Assembly (NCBI GenBank): GCA_030432695.1
Contig: JAUILN010000020.1
Span: forward strand, 1-64,000
Origin: a bacterium
GTDB taxonomy: Bacteria > Planctomycetota > UBA1135 > UBA2386
Reading direction: 5' to 3'
DNA length: 64,000 nucleotides
Below, one piece after another: positions 8,311 through 16,689 of this stretch; position 1 is the first letter of the stretch, and every line of letters starts with the position of its first letter. The notes under the pieces were generated by a model. The model saw only the letters and a program-made list of their open reading frames with translations. It was not told where the DNA came from and did no database searches. Made by a program: the position numbers and the translations under genes.

Positions 8311-8654
8311 TCCCGCGCGGCAACGCCATGGCCCCAGGTAGACCCGATCACGGGACCCCCGATCGCGGGAACGAAACCACGGACTCGGCGCAGAGACTCC
8401 AGCCTGGCAGACCACCCGGAAGGGTTCAGCGCGGTCCGTTCTTGGTTCGCTGTCCGGCCGGACGATACGCCCACTGCCAGTGTGAACGATCTGAACGCTA
8501 CCCCTACTGCGACGGATCCCACCGAACCCTGCCACCGGATCGATCGATCAAGCCAGTGAAGGTCGTCATCGACTCCGAACGAATGGTGGCGTGGTGTGCC
8601 TGCGGCAGATCCGGGCACATGCCGTTCTGTGACGGCAATCACGCACAGGCATAG
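8307..8654 (+). CDS. CDGSH-type iron-sulfur protein with two zinc-finger-like clusters
   Basis: The 115-residue protein contains two CDGSH iron-sulfur motifs, CQCERSERYPYCDGSH and CACGRSGHMPFCDGNH. Each offers three cysteines and one histidine to a [2Fe-2S] cluster. Bacterial members of this family are small redox or iron-sulfur transfer proteins, and the double-motif form is common. The GTG at 8307 overlaps the lexA stop; an in-frame ATG at 8328 is an alternative, and neither has a clear ribosome-binding site. The first 40 residues are disordered. Overlap with lexA suggests co-transcription and so possible expression during DNA damage or oxidative stress, which is inference. Confidence 0.85.
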   Translation: MIPRGNAMAPGRPDHGTPDRGNETTDSAQRLQPGRPPGRVQRGPFLVRCPAGRYAHCQCERSERYPYCDGSHRTLPPDRSIKPVKVVIDSERMVAWCACGRSGHMPFCDGNHAQA

Positions 8655-8767
8655 GCGCTCGGCCGATCTCGAGGCGGGTGGATCCGGGCACGCGTCGATC
8701 GAAGCACCGGATCGAAGCACCGGATCGAGGCATCCCGCCAGCTGATGCCAAGTAGCTGCATCCTGGA

Positions 8768-10552
8768 TCAAATGCTGTCGGAGTCCGCCGAGGCTCGTGA
8801 CGAGGAGTTCAGGACCCGCGTGCCCAACCAGGCCTCCCGGTGACGCAACTGTTCCTCGCTCGGCCGATCGACGGAAACGAGTTGAACCTCGGGCCGTGGA
8901 TTCGGCTGCGGCACGACCGTCACTTCGTGAAGCAGGCCCTCGCGCGCCACGAGGACGGACACCGACTCCGAATCAGAGACCACGGCCCGCCAGACCTTCC
9001 CCCAATTGGACTCGGTCACCCGGACTCCGGCGAATGCCAACAGCTCGTCACCGGCCCGAAGACCCGCCACGTCGGCCGGGGATCCGGTCCGCACCGCCGC
9101 GAGACCGGTTCCGTCGAAACCCAGCTTCGCACCGAACCACGGCGCGACGCTCTTGCGTCCGACGCGCAATCCGAACACCCCGAGGGCTGCATCGAGGTCC
9201 GGATCGAGTGGACCGTGCACGAGGGAACGGACCAGGTCACCCATATCGCGCGCGGCAGCCCGGGAGAGGGCCGCGATGACGTCTTCGAGCGTGTAGCCTC
9301 TGCCCTTCTCCCAGGTCGAGTGCCAGAGCGAGCGCACGGCATCGTCCAGACAGCTCTCTCCTCCGCTCGCGCGACGGATCTCGCTATCGAGGACGAGCGC
9401 GGCCACTGCTCCGTTTCCGTAGTAGTTCTGCGACAAGTTTCGCGTGGTCTCGTCCGCCCGATACAGCAGGATCCAGGCATCGCGACTCGCCTCGGAGAGT
9501 GACTGTTCGAATCGCCCTGGATTGTCCTCGAGATCGCGGATCTGTTTGGACACGAGTTCGAGATAGCTCCCGACCTGCAGGACACCGGCGCGTAGGCAGA
9601 TCAGATCGTCGTAATACGCGGTGAAGCCTTCGGCGACCCAGAGCAGATCGGTGAGGACCTCGTGCTCGTAGTCGTAGCTCCAGAACTCTGCCGGACGCAT
9701 CCGCTTCACGTTCCAGACGTGGAAGTACTCGTGCGCGATGAGTCCGAGGAAGTTCTCGTACTCCCCGGTTTCCGAGAACGTCTCCCGCGGCGCCAGGAGC
9801 GTGCTCGACTCACAGTGCTCGAGCCCGCCACGACCCGTCTCGCTGAACAGTGCGAGGAACGTGTAGTCACGGCGCAGCGGCAGATCCCCACCGACGACGG
9901 CACGCGCAGCTTCCAGGATCCGTCGTAGGTCGTCGGCGAAGTGGTCGGGAATCGCCAACCCACCCAGCCCCACGGCCACGAATCGGTGCGAACGTGCACC
10001 GGCGGTCACCGTGAGGGTCTCCGGCTCGCCAGCGAGGCATGGAGTATCGATCGCGTGGTCGAGATCGCGAAGCCGAAGACACCCATCCCCGGCAAGACCA
10101 TCACCGGTCCACAGCTGCCAGCCCGTCGGCAGCTCGACCTGCACCGACGCACCCAGTTTCGAACCGTGGACTGGCCAGAGCAGCAGGGTCGCTCCGTTCC
10201 AGAACACCCAATCGTGCGATGCGAATGCGGTGCGGACCGTGAGCTCCCGGGCGTAGATCCGATATCGAATCTGCACACCCACTCCCGCCTCGGACAGCTG
10301 CAGGCGCCAACGGTTCTTGCTGCTCTTGGGAGGGGTTCGCCATCCGCCCTCGGCGACGCCGGCTTCCCGGTAGCGCAGCCCGACGACCCTGCGCTGATAC
10401 TCCCGCACCAGGTAGCTCCCCGGAGTCCAGACGGCCATGAAGAGTTCCAGGTGGCCGTCTCGCACGACTTCCGGCAGTTCGACCGGATCTAGCAAGACGT
10501 CTACTTCGATCCAGCCGCGGGACCGCCCTTTCAGGTCAACTTGGAACTGCAT
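8768..10552 (-). CDS. M61 family metallopeptidase (glycyl-aminopeptidase type) with PDZ domain
   Basis: The 594-residue product matches the M61 architecture. It has an N-terminal beta domain (VWTPGSYLVREYQR near residue 45), a gluzincin catalytic domain with HEYFH at 274-278 and the third zinc ligand Glu308 in WVAEGFTAYYD, and a C-terminal PDZ domain around residues 470-560 (GSPADVAGLRAGDELLAFAGV). M61 enzymes release N-terminal glycine or alanine or act as broader aminopeptidases. No signal peptide is visible, so the enzyme is probably cytoplasmic. It stands alone on the minus strand, facing the CDGSH gene. The serine-rich C-terminal tail appears to be unstructured. Confidence 0.92.
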   Translation of the reverse strand: MQFQVDLKGRSRGWIEVDVLLDPVELPEVVRDGHLELFMAVWTPGSYLVREYQRRVVGLRYREAGVAEGGWRTPPKSSKNRWRLQLSEAGVGVQIRYRIYARELTVRTAFASHDWVFWNGATLLLWPVHGSKLGASVQVELPTGWQLWTGDGLAGDGCLRLRDLDHAIDTPCLAGEPETLTVTAGARSHRFVAVGLGGLAIPDHFADDLRRILEAARAVVGGDLPLRRDYTFLALFSETGRGGLEHCESSTLLAPRETFSETGEYENFLGLIAHEYFHVWNVKRMRPAEFWSYDYEHEVLTDLLWVAEGFTAYYDDLICLRAGVLQVGSYLELVSKQIRDLEDNPGRFEQSLSEASRDAWILLYRADETTRNLSQNYYGNGAVAALVLDSEIRRASGGESCLDDAVRSLWHSTWEKGRGYTLEDVIAALSRAAARDMGDLVRSLVHGPLDPDLDAALGVFGLRVGRKSVAPWFGAKLGFDGTGLAAVRTGSPADVAGLRAGDELLAFAGVRVTESNWGKVWRAVVSDSESVSVLVAREGLLHEVTVVPQPNPRPEVQLVSVDRPSEEQLRHREAWLGTRVLNSSSRASADSDSI

Positions 10553-11043
10553 GTCGGCACCCTGGGGTTCCAGCGATCCCAGCCGAGGTAGTCGCGAACG
10601 TTCACGTCGGGCGGGTCCGTCGATCCGTGCCCACCCTCGTCGCTCAGCGGTCGGATCGCGAGGCGCCTGGCGAGCTTAGACGCGCCCCTTCCGATCTCCA
10701 ACGCAATCGCTGTAAGTAGATGTCCCGGAGATGATTCCGCGCGGACAGGCTACCTCGTTCCTGGATCGGCGATCCACGGGGTCCCGAAGCCCCAGCCGCG
10801 CCGACTCGTCCACGCAGCGCATCCACGACAGCGCGCAACTTGAACAGCACACAACGTGAGCTGTCTCTGCATGGGCGGCCCTTCCGACGCCGGGTCGACT
10901 CCCCGCGGGAAGAGGTTCTGGCGTCCCGCTCGCGGACCCGGCAATCACCAGGCGGGATCCGCCAAGTCGCCATCTGTAGCGAGTGCCATCTGAGCGAGTG
11001 ATGGCGAGCAGCTGTTGGCGAGCAGCTGTTGGGAGGCAGAAGA
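10553..11043. other. Intergenic region without a recognisable gene
   Basis: Open frames here, on the minus strand, lack the strong G/C third-position bias of the neighbours and show no family motif. A 14-bp tandem duplication (GGCGAGCAGCTGTT twice, about 11003-11030) lies just beyond the 3' end of the tRNA gene. I see no clear promoter or terminator. Confidence 0.5.
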
Positions 11044-11120
11044 TGGCACGCCCGACAGGATTCGAACCTGTGACCTACGGCTCCGGAAGCCGGCGCTCTA
11101 TCCAGCTGAGCTACGGGCGC
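11044..11120 (-). tRNA. tRNA-Arg (anticodon CCG)
   Basis: The minus strand reads as a complete 77-nt cloverleaf. It starts GCGCCCGTAGCTCAG, has the anticodon loop TTCCGGA with CCG in positions 34-36, and a T-arm with GGTTCGAATCC. The acceptor stem pairs seven bases including a terminal G-U, and CCA is encoded. The anticodon stem has one C-U mismatch at its outer pair. The sequence is close to E. coli tRNA-Arg(CCG), which reads CGG codons. Confidence 0.97.
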
Positions 11121-11320
11121 ACGCGCCGTCACGTCGAGTGCGGCGGGCCGCGTGTGATACCCGCCGCACACGCACCAGGCAACTCCCAGCCCCGAATCCC
11201 GATCGCTGTCCCCACCTTGCACACCCCGTGGAACGGGTGTTCAATTCCTGGGCGATCCGGTAGCCCTACCGCTTCCGGATGGCTAGACCCCTCCTGGCCG
11301 GGGACGCTCGGCCGTCCAAG

Positions 11321-12427
11321 ATGGTGGTTCGGCAAGTCAGTACGGTCCTCGCCGCGGCGGCAGTCTCTGCCGGGATCGCGGTCCACCTGCTCCTCGCTCC
11401 TGGATCTGGACCAGGAGAGATTCTGAGCGCGGCTCCGGCCGCGCCGAGCATCGACGGATCGGCCGTATCAGGCCTGGCTGGGTTGTCGGCCGAACTGATA
11501 TCGACGGCTCCGAGGTTCCAAGACCCACAGCTGTCCCAAGATCCGCAGTCTCCGAAATCAGTCCGCTCGGAAACCGAGCAAGCGTCGTCCGCCGGCGGCG
11601 GCGGGCCGGCCCAAGCGTCAGGTTCGGGCAGCTTCGATTCGGACGGAGACCTTCTCCCTGACGATGTCGAGCGGATTCTGATGCTCGACCCATACAGCCG
11701 CGACACGGACGGCAACGGCATCGACGACTTCCTGCACGTCGTCCAGTTCCGGCGCGACTCGTCGACCACTCCCCGCGTGATCGACCATGAGATGCGCGTC
11801 GTGGTCTCGGTGTCCGATGCAGATGGAAGCTCCGGTGGACCGAGCCCAACCGTCTGGGTGCATCTGCTGTTCCGTTTCGTCGGTGCTTCGATTCAGGACC
11901 TGACCTCGTTCGACCCGTTCCTCGACCACTGGGGACTGCGGGTCCCGCTGTTCGACCTACTCGGCCTCGCCGACTCCCGTTTCGAGACCCTCAATCATCC
12001 GAGCGAGGGTCTCTACGTGGCACTGTCTGTAGCGTTGGCGAGTCCGGTGGAGCTGAGCCGCCTGTCGCCGTGCACCTTGGGTGCGTCGGCCACGCTGGCG
12101 GGTCGCCGCGTCACGACCGGATCGTTCCTGCAGACCCTCTCGGGCGAACTGACGACTTTCGTGGCTACCGAGTCGGACCATGGGGTGATCCAGGCCCTGA
12201 CTCCGACACCGGTCGACGACCCGTTTTGGACCCGAGATCGCGTCTGCCTTTTCCGACTCTCTCAGGTCGCGACGGCACCAGGTGGGATCCTCGCCGAGGT
12301 CGATACCGCTGACTGTATTCCCGCGAGACGTCCGGCTGCTTGCCCCCCGACCTGTCAGAGTTCCGTGGGACGGGTTCTCTACTTCCCCGACGGGATGCGC
12401 ACGGTGACGGGGGGCGGCGGGAACTGA
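11321..12427 (+). CDS. Exported protein with thrombospondin type 3-like calcium motif
   Basis: The 368-residue protein starts with a likely signal peptide or anchor (MVVRQVSTVLAAAAVSAGIA). A low-complexity linker follows, then a calcium-binding pair of the thrombospondin type 3 or EF-like kind, DSDGDLLPDDVE and DTDGNGIDD, at residues 106-136. The remaining 220 residues look like a beta-rich domain of unknown type with four cysteines near the end (CIPARRPAACPPTC). ATG 11321 is chosen because it puts the hydrophobic segment at the N-terminus; an in-frame ATG at 11279 would add 14 residues. Such proteins are usually extracellular or cell-surface. It may not be linked to the sigma-factor operon that starts 256 bp downstream. 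Confidence 0.7.
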   Translation: MVVRQVSTVLAAAAVSAGIAVHLLLAPGSGPGEILSAAPAAPSIDGSAVSGLAGLSAELISTAPRFQDPQLSQDPQSPKSVRSETEQASSAGGGGPAQASGSGSFDSDGDLLPDDVERILMLDPYSRDTDGNGIDDFLHVVQFRRDSSTTPRVIDHEMRVVVSVSDADGSSGGPSPTVWVHLLFRFVGASIQDLTSFDPFLDHWGLRVPLFDLLGLADSRFETLNHPSEGLYVALSVALASPVELSRLSPCTLGASATLAGRRVTTGSFLQTLSGELTTFVATESDHGVIQALTPTPVDDPFWTRDRVCLFRLSQVATAPGGILAEVDTADCIPARRPAACPPTCQSSVGRVLYFPDGMRTVTGGGGN

Positions 12428-12625
12428 CTGATCGACCGTCGATCGACGGATCGTCGACCGTGAGAAGCGGCATGGCCGGCTCTCTCCGGCCGAGCTGCCC
12501 GCGTAGCGCCCGGATTCGCCCTGGATTCGGGCGTTCCGACGCGAAACGTCATGACCATCGGTCGTGCATCTTGACCGATTGGCGTGTGGGAACGCTCCCA
12601 AAAAGGCCACACGCTTGGTTCAGAC
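12428..12625. other. Intergenic palindromes downstream of the calcium-motif gene
   Basis: The palindrome CCGTCGATCGACGG lies shortly after the stop, followed by GGCCGG-CTCTCT-CCGGCC, a six-pair hairpin without a T-run that could weakly terminate transcription. Further on, CGTGTGG near 12585 pairs with CCACACG near 12608, enclosing GGGA-ACGC-TCCC. These elements precede the sigma-factor promoter. Confidence 0.4.
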
Positions 12626-12651
12626 GGAACCCCAACATCGCGCCGATCGTC
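12626..12651 (+). promoter_or_regulatory. Candidate ECF-sigma-dependent promoter (GGAAC-N17-CGTC)
   Basis: GGAAC at 12626-12630 and CGTC at 12648-12651 are separated by 17 bases. This matches the usual -35 (GGAAC) and -10 (CGTC) elements recognised by many ECF sigma factors. Transcription would begin near 12658, about 26 bases before the GTG start. This fits the autoregulation typical of ECF operons and supports the chosen start. Confidence 0.5.
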
Positions 12652-12683
12652 GGACTCGACGTCGATTCACGACCGAGCGCCCC

Positions 12684-13445
12684 GTGGACATCTCCTCGAA
12701 CACCCCTGAGCGAACCCTGATCGAAGCCTGTCAGGACGTCGAGTCCGACCGCTTCGACACAGCATTCGAGGAATTGTTCAGCCGGTATCGGAACCGCGTC
12801 TACTCCATCGCCTACCGCATGTGCGGCAACGCGGTCGACGCGATGGACGTCGTCCAGGACAGCTTTCGGGTGCTGTTCCTCAAGATCGGCTCCTTCCGGT
12901 TCGACTCTCGGTTCAGCACATGGCTGTTCCGCATCGTGGTCAACTGCAGCATCGACCACAAGCGAAGGGAACGGGTCCGATCGGCGGTCAACTCCACGAG
13001 TCTGAGTCTGCTGGAGTCGAGGCTCGAGCCCGCGACCGAGGAAGAGAGCCCCATCGAGTTCGCGGAATCGACCGAACTCGGCGAGCACGTCCACCGTGCC
13101 TTGGATCGGCTCAGCCCCAAGCTCCGCGCCGTGCTGGTACTGCGTTACCTCGAGGGAATGAGCTACGAGCAGCTCGCGGAGACCTTGGAAGTCCAACTGG
13201 GAACGGTGAAGTCCCGCCTCGCCCGTGCGCACCTCGCCATCGAAGGGATCCTCGCGGGGTCCCTCGATCGGTTCGGCTACGAATCGGCGCGAGGCGATGC
13301 CACAGGGTTCGGCAACGCCGATCGTGGCGATCCGAGTTCCCAAGCGGGCGGAACGAGGGACGGTAGGTCGGAGAACGGCGGGTCGAGGGACGGCGGAGAC
13401 GCCTCGGGTTCCCTGGGCCACGAAGGCAAGGGAGGAGTCGCATGA
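12684..13445 (+). CDS. ECF-family RNA polymerase sigma factor
   Basis: The 253-residue protein has sigma region 2 at about residues 27-97 (FEELFSRYRNRVYSIAYRM, VVQDSFRVLFLKI, FSTWLFRIVVN) and region 4 at about 145-200 (LSPKLRAVLVLRYLEGMSYE, LGTVKSRLARAH). The closing 50 residues are a Gly/Ser/Asp-rich tail not needed for sigma activity. ECF factors direct RNA polymerase to stress or envelope regulons and are held inactive by a linked anti-sigma factor. The GTG start lies downstream of a matching ECF promoter, though no strong ribosome-binding site is visible. The stop overlaps the next ATG by four bases, the standard sigma/anti-sigma coupling. Confidence 0.93.
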   Translation: MDISSNTPERTLIEACQDVESDRFDTAFEELFSRYRNRVYSIAYRMCGNAVDAMDVVQDSFRVLFLKIGSFRFDSRFSTWLFRIVVNCSIDHKRRERVRSAVNSTSLSLLESRLEPATEEESPIEFAESTELGEHVHRALDRLSPKLRAVLVLRYLEGMSYEQLAETLEVQLGTVKSRLARAHLAIEGILAGSLDRFGYESARGDATGFGNADRGDPSSQAGGTRDGRSENGGSRDGGDASGSLGHEGKGGVA

Positions 13446-14140
13446 GCATCGTCGATTGGATCGCTGACGTCCTTCCCCGCGTCGAGGAAGCCGCCACCCG
13501 GTGCGAGTCCGACTGGCGATCGAGCATGGCATCTCTTGATGCCGAGGCGCCCTCGATCGAAGCTCGTGAGTCACTCCGCGCCGTCGCCCGGTCCGTGCGT
13601 GCGTTGCATCAGCCGGGGTTGCTCGAGCCGGTGCCGATGCCGATCGACTCGCGGTCGACGCGGGTGCTCCAGGACGTGCGTGACGCTGCCTTGCTCGAGC
13701 TGGAAGCCACCTGGGGTGAATCGCTGAGGGCTTCGCTCGGTCCGGTCCCGATTCCGAACGCTCCGATCGGAGTCCCGGAACCCACGGAGGTGCGAGCCAC
13801 TCACGGGCGCACCTTCGAGGTTGCCGATCTCGTCGCCCAGGAGCTGGGCCGGCCGCATCAGGCTCCAGGTTGGCTCTGGGCCCGGGTGCGCGACGACGTC
13901 CAATCCGAGCGTCAGGGCCTGCTCAGGTTCCGCCGCAACCGTCGCTTGGTCCGCTGGGCGACCGCAGCTGCGCTACTGGTCGTCACCGCGAGTCTCTGGC
14001 CGATCGTCTCTCGCGCGTGGTTCCCCGGCTCCGACGACCCCACACGGCCCTACGACATCGAGATCATCTCGGTCGAGATACCACTCGATGCTGCGACGAG
14101 CACCGTCGCCATTCTAAGGAGCGCGCTCGATGGCCGCTGA
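13442..14140 (+). CDS. Putative transmembrane anti-sigma factor
   Basis: The 232-residue protein has a soluble N-terminal part of about 165 residues, a basic stretch (RFRRNRR), one membrane segment at about 171-190 (WATAAALLVVTASLWPIVS) and a short 40-residue outer tail. This cytoplasm-in, periplasm-out layout is that of RseA-type anti-sigma factors. No zinc-binding HxxxCxxC motif is present, so it is not a ZAS-type protein. The function rests mainly on position: the start overlaps the sigma gene and the stop overlaps an RseB-like gene. The periplasmic tail is the part that RseB and site-1 proteases would meet in the known system. Confidence 0.7.
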   Translation: MSIVDWIADVLPRVEEAATRCESDWRSSMASLDAEAPSIEARESLRAVARSVRALHQPGLLEPVPMPIDSRSTRVLQDVRDAALLELEATWGESLRASLGPVPIPNAPIGVPEPTEVRATHGRTFEVADLVAQELGRPHQAPGWLWARVRDDVQSERQGLLRFRRNRRLVRWATAAALLVVTASLWPIVSRAWFPGSDDPTRPYDIEIISVEIPLDAATSTVAILRSALDGR

Positions 14141-15224
14141 ACACCGATCCTCCGGTCAGCTCGCTGCGGCTGCTCTGGCTGCAGTCCTGGGACTTGCCGC
14201 GAGCGCGGCCGCGCAAGGCGGATCCATCGACTTCGCGCGTATCCACGCTGCCGAGACCAGCTCCTTCCTGGATCTCCAGCAGGAACGTCGGGTGTTCGAG
14301 CCGGCTCGGGGCACCAACGGTGGCGGCGGCATGGGCTCCGGCCGTTGGATCACGGCGCAGGAGCAGCTGCGGATCGCTCCCCTTGGAGCCGGCGGTTCGG
14401 GCAGTGGTGCCTCCGCTCGGGGAACTTCACTGTTCGCACTGGATCTCGTCGGAATCGCCGGCGCCCAGTTCGATCCCCAGGAACTGCAGTTCCGGCAGCA
14501 GCGCTATCGGGAACACGCGGGCTATCTGCACATGAACGCGTCGTTCAGGATCGAGGATCCGGTTCTCGCAGCGCAGAACTACTTCCTGTTCGATCTGGGG
14601 CCGACGACCCGCGTGAACCGGCCAGCACAGCGGTTGGCGGTGTTGCCCTTGCACTTCGGCGTCAATCCCTGGCTGCTCGACGTGGACGTAGCCACCGGAT
14701 ATCCGCTCTATCGCGCCGAGTTCGACTCTGCGGGACGGATGGTCTCCGAACTCGTCGTTACACAGTTCGGAAACCTCGACCCGAACCTCGTCCCTCGCAT
14801 CAGCTGGTGGGCTCCTTCGCTCCAGATCGACCACTACGCGACCGTTGCCGAAGCTCGTGCTGCGCTGCCAACCGCAGCGATCCAGGTGCCGCAGCCCGGA
14901 GATCTTCCGAGTGGGTTCCAGCTCGCGGAGGTCCGCGTGGTCCACGAGGATCTCGCGTACGAACCCAGTCTCGTCACCACCTGGTCCGACGGCATCGATG
15001 AGTTGTTCGTCGTGGCGACTCTGAACGCCCAACCGCTGCCACTTCCTGATCCCGTTCCCGGTTCCCGTCCGGTGTATGCGCTCTTCGAGTATCAGGACCT
15101 GAACACCGGCCAGTATCAATTCTACACCAATGGTGTCCGGCACACGATCATCGCACGGGCCGGTCAGCTCTGGTCTGGAGGATTGGCTCTACAGCTGCTG
15201 ACCCGATCGCTGTCGACGAACTGA
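14130..15224 (+). CDS. MucB/RseB-like periplasmic regulator
   Basis: The 364-residue product has an N-terminal signal peptide ending near ASAAAQ. Its middle carries the lipoprotein-like strands of the RseB N-terminal domain (DVDVATGYPLYRAEFDSAGR, then SELVVTQFG). Its C-terminal part has the RseB domain-2 features LPSGFQLAEVRVV and WSDGIDELFVVATLN, resembling the PxGF and SDGLxxxSVF motifs of that family. RseB binds the periplasmic tail of RseA and senses mislocalised lipoprotein or LPS. An 11-bp overlap with the anti-sigma gene supports one operon. The assignment is by motif pattern, and overall identity to RseB is low. Confidence 0.65.
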   Translation: MAAEHRSSGQLAAAALAAVLGLAASAAAQGGSIDFARIHAAETSSFLDLQQERRVFEPARGTNGGGGMGSGRWITAQEQLRIAPLGAGGSGSGASARGTSLFALDLVGIAGAQFDPQELQFRQQRYREHAGYLHMNASFRIEDPVLAAQNYFLFDLGPTTRVNRPAQRLAVLPLHFGVNPWLLDVDVATGYPLYRAEFDSAGRMVSELVVTQFGNLDPNLVPRISWWAPSLQIDHYATVAEARAALPTAAIQVPQPGDLPSGFQLAEVRVVHEDLAYEPSLVTTWSDGIDELFVVATLNAQPLPLPDPVPGSRPVYALFEYQDLNTGQYQFYTNGVRHTIIARAGQLWSGGLALQLLTRSLSTN

Positions 15225-15270
15225 GCAGCGGGCCGATCCAGGGGCCGGGCCGAGTCCCGAGCGGCGTAGT

Positions 15271-16212
15271 TCAGGACGGCCGTGCGACGAACATCGCGAT
15301 GTCGTCGCCGAGAACCCCGGCGCTCATGAGGCGGTCCTCTTCGACGAACAGCTGCGACAGCACCAGGTTGTGCTCCCAATTCGTCGGGTCGAAGGTCCTG
15401 ATCTGATTCATCAGAACTGGCTGCAGGAGCGCGCAGCCAGCACCCGTCCGACCCTCGATGCGCAGCGGTGAGGCTTCGCACGTCTCGAGGATCTCGGCAG
15501 ACCGCACCGACTCCGAGGGATCGATCCGGATGATCGTATCCAGCGGAACGCGAACGACCTGTCGATGATGGGTCTTGTGGGCATCCGGGATGATCTCGTC
15601 CAGCACCCGGTTGCAGTGTTCGAGCTGAGCGTCGGTCCACTGGAAGCGATTGGGCCCGACATACTCCTGTGCCAGGAGTGCGCCATCGGAGGTCAGGCCG
15701 TGGTGACACCCCTCCCAGAATGCCTCCAACGCTTCGACGTGGTGGATGGCGCCCAGTCCCAGAATCGCTCGGAACCGGCCCTTCTCCAGCTCCAGCCGGT
15801 TGAAGTCGCCGTATTCGAGGCTCACGTTCAGCACGCCCTCGTCGGCAAGGCTCTGCCGCGTCGACTCGAGTGCCTCTTCAGCGATGTCCATGCCGATGAA
15901 CTGCCGGTCCGGCAGGGCTCTGGCGAGCGCCCGTTCCTTCACGGCTGCGCCGCATCCAACGGACAGGATCCGATCCCCTGGCGACGTCCGTGCTCGAAGC
16001 TCAGCGATCACCACATCGAGGTGACCGACCATTGATCCGAACGCACGGAGCGAGACATACGCCTGGATCAGCGGGTGGTTCTGGAAGTTGTCGTGGCTGC
16101 CTCCGGCGCGCTCGGCGTGCGACTCGTTCCAGTAGGCTGCGGAGCGCGAGGAGTCCGTGGATGAGCTGGAGTCGGTCACGGCTTGATTATGACCCGCGGG
16201 AACACCGGTCAT
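15271..16212 (-). CDS. Class I SAM-dependent methyltransferase
   Basis: The 313-residue protein has the Rossmann SAM-binding motif I ILSVGCGAAVKERALA around residue 85, the acidic motif II FIGMDIAEEAL, and the post-motif AILGLGAIHHVEAL. The first 45 residues are polar and serine-rich. A C-terminal extension of about 100 residues, beginning with HHRQVVRVPLDTIIRIDPSE, is probably a substrate-recognition part. The substrate cannot be named; small-molecule methyltransferases of natural-product or lipid type have this form. It converges with the RseB-like gene. Confidence 0.82.
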   Translation of the reverse strand: MTGVPAGHNQAVTDSSSSTDSSRSAAYWNESHAERAGGSHDNFQNHPLIQAYVSLRAFGSMVGHLDVVIAELRARTSPGDRILSVGCGAAVKERALARALPDRQFIGMDIAEEALESTRQSLADEGVLNVSLEYGDFNRLELEKGRFRAILGLGAIHHVEALEAFWEGCHHGLTSDGALLAQEYVGPNRFQWTDAQLEHCNRVLDEIIPDAHKTHHRQVVRVPLDTIIRIDPSESVRSAEILETCEASPLRIEGRTGAGCALLQPVLMNQIRTFDPTNWEHNLVLSQLFVEEDRLMSAGVLGDDIAMFVARPS

Positions 16213-16484
16213 CGACGGATTGCCGGGCCGGGCCTACGGTTGAACCCTCTGGCTGACCAGTCGGTTGCTAGGAGACTGGGTCACGGGACACGTTCCGATC
16301 CAGTGCGTGCCAACGCTCCAGGAACACGAGCGCCCGGGACGAAGCCGGCGAAACGCAGCCGAATCGGTGGATTCGGCGAGCCTCCGCACCGAGGAGCACT
16401 GCGCGGCGAGGTCCGGGGCGCAAGGGCGCGTGCTGGGCGGGATGGTCTCCCGTGACCCTGGCTCCGAGGCTCACCCGAACCGAC

Positions 16485-16508
16485 GTTGCGTCGTTGCAAC
16501 GGCGCAAC
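16485..16508. promoter_or_regulatory. 24-bp near-perfect palindrome, candidate operator
   Basis: The two halves are perfectly complementary except for one base pair; the central decamer is CGTTGCAACG, flanked by GCG/CGC and GTT/AAC. It overlaps a direct repeat CGACGTTGC. Its position, about 150-170 bp upstream of the predicted start of transcription, suits an enhancer-type activator site. Confidence 0.5.
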
Positions 16509-16631
16509 GCCCGACGTTGCACCGGCGCGACGTTCCGCGGGTCCACGGGGCGCGACGACCCTCCTGCGGTCTCGATCCTGTCCCCGATACCAAGGACGTG
16601 TCGGAGAATGCGACAGTGTCCCCTCAGGTTC

Positions 16632-16647
16632 TGGCACCGGCGATGCT
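16632..16647 (+). promoter_or_regulatory. Candidate sigma-54 (-24/-12) promoter
   Basis: TGGCACCGGCGATGCT agrees with TGGCACG-N4-TTGCW at the invariant GG and GC, with the correct ten bases between them, and differs at two less strict positions. Transcription would start near 16658, leaving a leader of about 32 bases before the ATG at 16690. A chance match in G+C-rich DNA is possible. Confidence 0.35.
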
Positions 16648-16689
16648 CCTGCGTTCCCAGACGCGAAGCAACCCCGAGGACCCCTCAGC

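Larger units (their letters stand above)
16213..16689. other. Long divergent intergenic region with operator-like DNA
   Basis: No gene-like reading frame is visible. The region separates the methyltransferase (minus) from the hypothetical gene at 16690 (plus). It contains a near-perfect palindrome at 16485-16508, the sequence CGACGTTGC at 16481 and 16512 with a variant at 16528, and a sigma-54-like promoter at 16632-16647, listed separately. Confidence 0.6.

Noticed and set aside
7174..8535. A 453-codon minus-strand open frame over the lexA operon
   Set aside because: LexA and CDGSH on the plus strand are unmistakable; the minus frame lacks motifs.
10644..11222. Minus-strand open frame across the tRNA gene and intergenic region
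   Set aside because: It contains the tRNA sequence and lacks third-position G/C bias, so it is not a gene.
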